Position numbers and translations under genes: made by a program. Positions 1 through 9,000 of a DNA stretch of 64,000 nucleotides are shown piece after piece. The stretch comes from Parashewanella hymeniacidonis (GTDB lineage Bacteria; Pseudomonadota; Gammaproteobacteria; Enterobacterales; Shewanellaceae), in the NCBI RefSeq assembly GCF_016900895.1, contig NZ_JAFEUN010000007.1, positions 1-64,000 on the forward strand. Direction: 5' to 3'. Below the pieces are notes generated by a model. The model was not told where the DNA came from and did no database searches. It saw only the letters and a program-made list of their open reading frames with translations. Each line of letters begins with the position of its first letter. The stretch's first letter is position 1.

Positions 1-1
1 G

Positions 2-3000
2 CATGGTATCAGTGCTTATTATGGGAATGTTGCCGGACAAGATGTTAAAACTTATTTAAATGCAGAGACGGGTATTTATGCTAATCGTGGAGCTGTAGAA
101 GTTGATGGCGGAGAAATCTTTGCTAACGGCGGGTACGGTGCCTATGGTGAATCATCGACAACGATCGAGCTAAGCAACATTTGGTGGGGTGCTACGGATG
201 GTCCTGGTGGTGAAGGTGAAGGCAGTGGTGATGAAGTTAATGAGGTTATTGATATTAGCTCACCGAGTACTGATGGAACTGAGTATGCGTATTTCAACGC
301 AGGTGGTGAGAACTCAGTTTCTTATGGTATCCCGTTACCTGTTGTTAGTGGTGATGCTTCGCAAGCTTGGGGGAATAAGCCTTATGAAACTGTACATTTT
401 GCTTCTTCAGATGAAAGTATAACTGTCAATTTTACCGGTTTAGATGTAAATGCGAACTATGAACTATTGCTTACTTATTTTAATGAATTAGAAGAATTGA
501 CAGAGCAGATCGAGTCAGTTAATGGCGTCAATTTCAAAGCAACTAAAATTTATAAAAATAAGAAAATAACGAAATACAGTAATATTTCTCCAAGTTTAAT
601 TACAGATGGAAATTTAGATCTAGATATTACAGTTACGGATGGAGTAAGAGCTTACTTATCTGAAGTAACTTTGATTAAAAGTGATGTCGCTTCACCACCT
701 ACAGACACTTTAGGTATCACTCTTTCTAGTAATGCAACTAACGGGATAGTAGGCACAAAAGGCGTTGTATTAGAAGGGGATTACTCTTCAGATACTCAAC
801 AATTTACAATTGAGGTCGGCATAACAGATCCTAGTGGGAACCAAATATTTTATCCAGTAAAAAGTTATGGTTTAGGTAAATGGACATTTAATTGGAAACC
901 AAGTGTATCTGGTGAACATCTGTTTATTGCTCGAGTAAGCAACAGCAACAATTTGTCTAGTTACTCAAGCTCCATTACTCTAAATGCAGAATTAGAAAAC
1001 AGTAACAAAATTATTAACTTTATAGGGACAGTGCAAGATGGCGCCATAAATCTAAAATGGCAAAATGCTTGGGATGTTGAAAATCCTCCAATTAAACTTG
1101 AACTTTATAAAGCTACTAATGGTAGTACTTTCTCCGTTGAATCTCAGTTATCAATAGATACTTATAGTTATATTGATGAACAGGCCAACATTGGGGATAG
1201 CTATAGTTATTATTTAAGTGCTGTTGATGTCAATGGTAACGAGAGTCAAAGTTTAGTCGTTGGCCCTATTTATATTTCAGATGAACAAGACTCCACACCA
1301 CCTTCAGATGTTGATTCTTTAAACGCTCAATATAGTCTTGATGAGGATGGTCAAATATACGGTTTTATTCATTGGACTCCAAATGGGGACTCCGATGAAA
1401 TAAACGAATATAGAATTTACACTTCTCTTGATAGTGGTCAATCTTTCAATGAGAGCTTTATTTCTCTTAGTAAAAATAAGAGAAACTTTATGCCTACTAA
1501 CCTTTATCAAGGGGTTAATGCTACGTACAAAGTTACTACTGTTGATTCTTTTGGTAATGAAAGCGAGGGCATCACTGCTGTAATCAATATATCTTCTATT
1601 GCGCCTAAAGCCATCGTTATTGGTGGACAGGTATCGGGTGATTGGACTATCTCCGGTGGTATTTTCCATGTAATTTCTAACCTTACCGTTACAGATGGCA
1701 CTACTTTGACCATACAAAATGCCCCAGTATTTAAGTTTGCTAGAAATATTAGGTTGAAAGTTGACGGTAATTTATTTACTGATTCAAAAAGTGATGAGAG
1801 AAATATTGTATTCACTTCTATAGAAGATGACTTTAAAGGTGACACAAATGGTGACCAAGACACTACCGTCGCTGCTGCCGGAAACTGGGATGGTGTTTAT
1901 GCCTATTACTCCGAGAGAACAGTATTAAATGGTGTTAAAATCTTATTTGCTGGACGTCAAGGTTATGCTTTTCAGTCATACTATTCGAACCCAAGTTTAA
2001 ATAATATTGAAGTTAAACAAAGTAGCCAAGACGGTGTTGAGTTTATTGGTGGTTCATTTAACCTTCAAAATTCCCTGATATCACAAAATGCTAGTAATGG
2101 AATTTACCTATCAAGCTCTGCTGAGGGTAAAGTAATTAATACTTATAGTCGTAATAATAAAAATGGCCTTTATGTATACTCAGGTACTGTTGGAATTGAA
2201 GGAAGCGAGTTTTCGGCTAATTCAAACTTTGGTTTGTTCTTCAGAACAACGAGTAATTCATCATCACTAAAAGCTAATAACATCACTGGAAATGCTAGAG
2301 CATTACAAATACCAGCAGCCATATTTCCTGATAATAGCAATGTTATCTTTCCAAATGATGATCCTGCAGTTCACATTTTGAGTGGTAATTTACCTAATAA
2401 CTCGGTTTTTGGTAGCTATTATGATCAAACTAATACTCAATCTGCTGTTTATGTCCTACATGGTAATATTGAGATTATTTCTAAAAACACCGTTTCATTT
2501 GAACCTGGAGTAGTACTAAAAGTTAATGGTGGTTTTAGTCTTGGTGTGCAAGGTATTGCGAAATTTTATGGTACCGAAGTAGAGCCAATTTATGTAACAT
2601 CTTATCGAGATGATAGCGTACTTGGGGATACCAATAGGGATGGAAACAACTCGGTACCTCAACGAGGTGATTGGAATGGTTTACATTTTAAACCAGGGAG
2701 TTACACAAATCTAAGTGAATTAAATAATGTACGTCTAAGTTATGGTGGCTCAAATGGTGCAATGCTGTCATTTGATGGTGTAACAACTTCAATTGAGACA
2801 ACAGGCGTAGTTGTTAAAAATTCCAAACAAGATGGAATATTGGTGAAAAATGGTTCATCGCCAGTATTTAAGCAAAGTGAAGCCAGTTTTAATTACCGTA
2901 ACGGTATTACATTAACAGGTAGCAATAATTCGATTATTCAATTTACAAGAATATTTGGAAATGGTGCGAATGGCATTGATATTTCAGGAAATGCAAATCC

Positions 3001-6000
3001 TATAATTTCAAATGGATGGCACTTTGGTGATCATAATTCTGCACTCAACAATTCTACATCTAACCAGATTGCAGCGACAGATAATTGGTGGGGTGATTTC
3101 GATGGAACTGGCCCAGTAATTGACTCTGACTCCAATGGAAGTGGTGAATTTGTACTTGGAGACGTTATAGTCGATAACTTTAAAGACCATAATGAACTTC
3201 ACTATAGTTATATCAATTTTGACCAAAATAACTTAGTTAAAAAGAGTAATATTGCTGGAATAGAAATCCTACGAGGCACTTTGTCTAATGAATGGGATCT
3301 CAATCATTCACATCCAGGCAAGACGGCCTTGATGGATAGTGATTCTGTCAGCCTTAAAGCTTTTGGGTTAGAACCTGAGAAAAGATATAAAATTGGCCTT
3401 ACTGTTTTCAATGGAGACAGTAGTGATACGTTCTTCCAAGTATTGGTTAATGGAGAGCATTCGTTATCTGAGTTGTGGGCACCTAAAAGCTCTCCTACAG
3501 TTTTTGAATATTCACTACCGAGCTCTTCATACGTGTCTGGTGAAGTTGAAATATCTTTAACTAACTTAAATTCTGATACGTCATTTAGAGTTGCATTGGC
3601 CGAATTGTTTATTTTTGAAGAAATAGATGATGCTATTCCTCCTATTTTTGAATCACTAGATTTTAATGACTCTGATGGCTCTAATTCACTAACTGCAGGC
3701 GATTTACTGAGGTTTAGCCTTTCTGAGGAAGTTGAGTTAGTGTCAGGAAAGCAGCTTATTGCTGAAGATATCCTTGTGACAGACTCGAACAGTTCGTTTG
3801 GAAGTGATAGTCAACTTGTATTTTCTGAAGACAAAAAATCTCTAAAATTAATTTTAGGAAACACCTCAAATTTAAATGATGGAGATATCATATCTATTGA
3901 TGGCTTGGTTGACCGTTCCGGCTACCCTGTTATTGGCCAGCAACCTATAAAATTAATAGATACAGTCTCACCAACTTTTACGAACTTTCAATGGTTGGAT
4001 TCAGATAATTCAGGACAACTGACAATTGGTGATAAATTCATTTTCACCTTTAGTGAACCAATGAATACAGCTTATTTGAGGAATGATACTGCGGATGCTA
4101 ATGCCAATTTAAAAACAACTTCAAACAAGAAGTATGGTTTAAAGAATGATATCTCATGGCAAGCTAATGATACAGAAGTTGTAATAACAATAACTGATGG
4201 ATTTACTTTACAAGGTGATGAAGTCGTATCTCCTACATTATTTGTACAAGACATTGCAGGAAATGGAATTGAAGGGACAATTAACCTTCAAGGTAAAGAT
4301 ACAACGCCACCAAAACTAACTTCTATACGCTTTAATGATCTTGATGGCAATAATGCTGTCTCAGTAGGTGATTGGTACGAGTTTAATTTTAGTGAACCAA
4401 TCTCTCCAGCTGGATTGTCAACAAGTACTGACGAAGCTAATCGGAATTTAGCTCCAGAAGGTAAGCTATATGGTCTATTAAATATCATTCAATGCAATGA
4501 TATCTATGATTCATGTAGGGTAACAGTCACTGAAGGTTTTACTATCCAAGGTAATGAAACGGTTGAACCAAGTGAGTTTTTGACGGATCGTTCTGGAAAT
4601 AGGTTCTCAAATACTTTGAAATTGACTCTGGTTGATACTATTTCACCAACTATAGAAACTGTTTCAGGTTCGCAAGAAAGCCCTGTTGATAGCTCTATTC
4701 CATTCAAGTTGAAGTTCTTATTCGATTCAACAATGAATCCAGATATTGTGCCAGAAGTCAATTTAGCTTCAGCTGATAAAATTTTATCTATAAGTCAAGG
4801 TACTTGGACGAGCACACATAGAGAAAATGACACATATACTACAAATAATATTTCACTAACTCCTGAGCAGGTTGCACCAACAAAGGTGTCAGTATCTTCT
4901 GCTGAAGATATGTCTAAAAATGTTCTTGAAACAGCGAGTGAAGTATTTGAGTTTTTTGTGCGACCAAGTAACCCTGAATTAATAGGGGTGAAACCGTACC
5001 CTCAACAAAATGTTATAGGTGAATCTTCAATAACATTGAATGGGATAAAACAAGGTAATACTTCTGTCTATTACAACGGCGTACTTATTGCTCCAAGTAT
5101 AGGTATTAACTGGAATTATACGCTGAGTTTACCAGAAGGGCAGTCTTCTCACAGCTTTTACGCTGTTAATGCTAATGGTATACAATCGAAGCAAAAGCTA
5201 GTTTCTTTCGTTGTTGATTCAATTGCCCCAGAAGTTATCTCTGTTACACCATCAGATAATAGCTATTTATCAGAAAGCCAGCCGTCTATATTTTTAGCTG
5301 TAAATGAAACAGGTTCTGGTGTAGATCTTAATTCAAGCGAGTTCTCTTTAACTTTAGAAGGAGACTCAGTTTTAATTGATGTTGAACTAGCTGATAATGA
5401 AATATATTTCACTCCAAAGCAGCCCCTGTCTGAAGGTGAATATGAAATTTCAGCACAGTTATTTGATAATGTCGGGCATCATGGCAACAGTTTTACTAGT
5501 CAGTTTACTATAGATAAAACGCCACCAAGTACTCCATCGTTAACTAATGGATTGCCAAGTAATACCAATAATAAGTTCATTACTCTTACAGGCATTAAAG
5601 ATAAAGGTGCAGGTATTGTGATTAATGGCGTATCTAAAGTTACGCCAAATGAAGCTCAGGTCTGGCAAGCTGAACTAGAACTTATTGCTGGTCAAAACGT
5701 GATAACCATTCAAGCGAGAGACTATGCTGGCAATATCAGCTCACCGCTTCAAGTTGCTATTAATTTTGATGATCAAGCTCCAGGTGCAGTTACCCCTAAT
5801 TTAACAAGTACACCTTCTGGTACAGGGATTGAGATTAATTGGCAAAATTATGATGAAAGTGCCAATGGAGGAGATCTTAGTCGATATAGAATATATATTG
5901 CGCCGCATGCTTTTAGTAGGGCTGAGCAAGCTCAACTGGTCAGCGTTATTAATGCTCCAAGCAAAAGTACTACGTTAAACGGGTTGAATCGAAACCAAAC

Positions 6001-9000
6001 TTATTATGTAGCTGTTCAGGCAGTTGATATTGCTGATAACTTCTTGACGGATTTGATTGCTTACAATGTAAATTTATCAGATTCATTACCTCCATCAGAT
6101 ATTTCTCAACTTAATGCTGACATTCACTCTCAGAGTATGCTTTTGTCATGGGAAGCTCCAATAACTAACGCTGAAGATTTAGGTGGGTATAAGCTTTATG
6201 TCGATGGTAATACATCAATAGATTTGGCAAGTAACGCTACAAGTTATCATCTAACACAGCTTACAAAGGCGACCAGCTACAAAGTTAAAATAACCACGGT
6301 TGACGTGAGTGGAAATGAAAGTAATGGTTTTAACAAGACATTTGTGACACTGGTTGATAGTCCAATTGATGTAACTGCAGAGCCGAAAAATGGTAAAGCA
6401 ATACTAACATGGCAAGCTTCACAACCAAGTTCCTTGGTTTCAAGCTATCGTTTGTACGCAAGTTCTTCGCCTTTTAGTAATACAGAAGGAATGCAGCATA
6501 AGGCCAGTATCACTTCTGGAGACCTTTCAGGAACAGTATCTGGTCTTCAAAATGGAAGTCGTTACTATGTTGCTGTTGGTGTCGTTAATTTATCAGGTGC
6601 AGAAAACCATGTGGTCAGCTCCATTGAGGTGACGCCAAAAGCTGACTCAGAAGGTCCAAACATTCAGTCAGTTCGCTTGCAAAGCCAAGTACTATCAGAG
6701 TCTCAATCTAATCAGGTAACCGACTCTGGGTTCTTATCAGTAGTGGCTTTAGATGAGAGTAAAGTTACAGAAGTTGAATACTATTTGGATGGTGCATTGA
6801 TTGCAAAATCATCTTCCTCGACTTCAAATTTTAGTGTGTCTTTAAGTATTGAAGATATTCAGGATGGAACGCATGAGTTAACAGTTAAAGCAATAGACTC
6901 TCTTGATAATAGTAGTGAAAAATCGTACAACTTATTAGTGAATCTATCAGTTCCTGATGCACCAATAATTACGTCACCTCATTCAGGTATTGTGACAAAT
7001 GAAGTTCAGCAGCAAATTGTTGTTTCTAGCCAAGCTGGTCTAGATGTCCAATTATTCTTAAATAATAGTGAACAAGGTTGGAAAGTTATAACTGCAACAG
7101 GTACAGCTAGCTTCAATGTCGAGCTTTCTGAAGGGGCTAACTCTTTATATGCTGTATCTAAGAACAGAAGTGGTTTAAGCGCTCAATCTGACTTAGTTTC
7201 TATAGAATTAGATACGAGTTTACCTAAAGCTCCAAATAATGTTTCTGCATTAGCAAAAGAGGCTGGTTTAATCCGTTTATCATGGAACTTGGTATCATCA
7301 GAAGACTCACTTACCTATGATGTTTATCGCTCAGAAAGCGTTTTTGACACCATCACACAAGCAAATAAAGTTAATTCACAGCCTATTGTGGTAGGGGAAT
7401 TTAATGATAGCCCAGAACACGATGGAAACTATTACTATCGAATAGTTGCTGTAAATGAACTTGGTACATCTGGTTCTCCGTCAACCCTAGTAACAGCAGC
7501 ATCTGATTCTATTTTACCTTATGCCGATAGTGTCCATTTTGAAGCAAAAGGTGCATTTGATTCAGCGACGAATACCTATGGAGTCGGTACAGTTGAAGTT
7601 CGTTTGATTGTCAGTGAAGTCTTACTTACACGCCCATTCCTCAGTTTAACAACAGAAGGTAATACTCCATTAGCCATTAACTTGTACAAAGTTTCTGACT
7701 ACGAATATCAAGGCACTTTTGATATTCCAGAGAACTATGCTGACGGGAAGGGGTATATCTTATTCTCAGCACGAGATAAAGTTGGGAACCGTGGCACGGA
7801 AGTTAAACAGAATAAAGAAATTTTGATCGACGCAGTAGGAGCTAGAGCTATTGATGTTGTTAGTTCACCTGCTAGCCCGATTAAGAATGATCTTGAAGAG
7901 CCAGTTAATTTTGTTACTAATTTTAGCTTTGATGAAGCGATTAACGAGAGTAGCTTACAAATCAAATTGCAGGTAAATGAACAAGAACCAGAGCTTCTAG
8001 AAACACTAGAAAAGCAAGATAGTGGTATCTGGAAGGTTGAATTTGAATTACCTACAGAATTAGGACTTGAGAAAGTTGATAACCTTTCATTATTGTATAG
8101 TGTCTCTGATTCTTTAGATAATAAACGTAATGAAGAGTTACTTCCAAAGGTTATCCAAGTATACCAAGGTGATCTCCCGCCATTAGATAGTCCATTCGGT
8201 TTGAAGGCAAATGTTAAACCTGAAGGAAAAGTTGAGCTTTCATGGTACAAGGTCGAAGACGCTTATGGGTATCAAATCCAGCGCAGAAGTGGAGAACAGA
8301 CTGAGCCTCAAATATTAACTGAGGTATTAAATACTGAAGCTTATATTGATTCTACAATGGGTGATGGTGAGTACTATTATTCGATTGCGACAATCAGAAA
8401 GCATAACGGTTTAACGAGCTTAAGTAGTTTTAGTGATGAAGTTAAAGCGATATCAGATAGTGTCGCACCTGAAGCTCCGAAAAACTTGAGTGCAGATTTG
8501 TATCCCAATGGGGTTGGATTAAATTGGGAGAACGAAGGAGCTGATGAAGGCATTAAATTCCGTCTCTATCGTTCTAATTCTACTGAAATCTCTGATGTGA
8601 GTGATTTAGAGCCAATCATAGATAACATTATTAGTCTACAAGCCTTAGATACAACGCCTGATCCTGATAATGCTGGCTATGTTGTTACAGCTTTTGATAA
8701 TGCAGGAAATGAGTCAGTTGTTTCAAATACTGCTTATTTGAATACAGATTTACTTCCTATTACAGAAGTGAAGCTAATAAAGCTTGATCAACAAAAGCCA
8801 ATTTTATCATGGGAGCATAGAGGCCAAGGAATTGATGGATTCGATGTGTACCTTGAAAAAGGAGATGTAACCCTTCAACTTAATGCTAACCGTCTGCAAG
8901 AAAAAAGCTTTATAGATGAAAGTTACAGTCATGGCAGTCGAGATTATAAAGTTATTGCCGTTGATGCAAATGGCGTTGAAAGTTTAGCCAAACAAGTTCA

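Noticed and set aside
467-469. Start of the giant protein at 467
   Set aside because: It is an internal TTG; the same frame is open and codes sensible beta-helix sequence from base 2, so the gene is truncated by the window edge.
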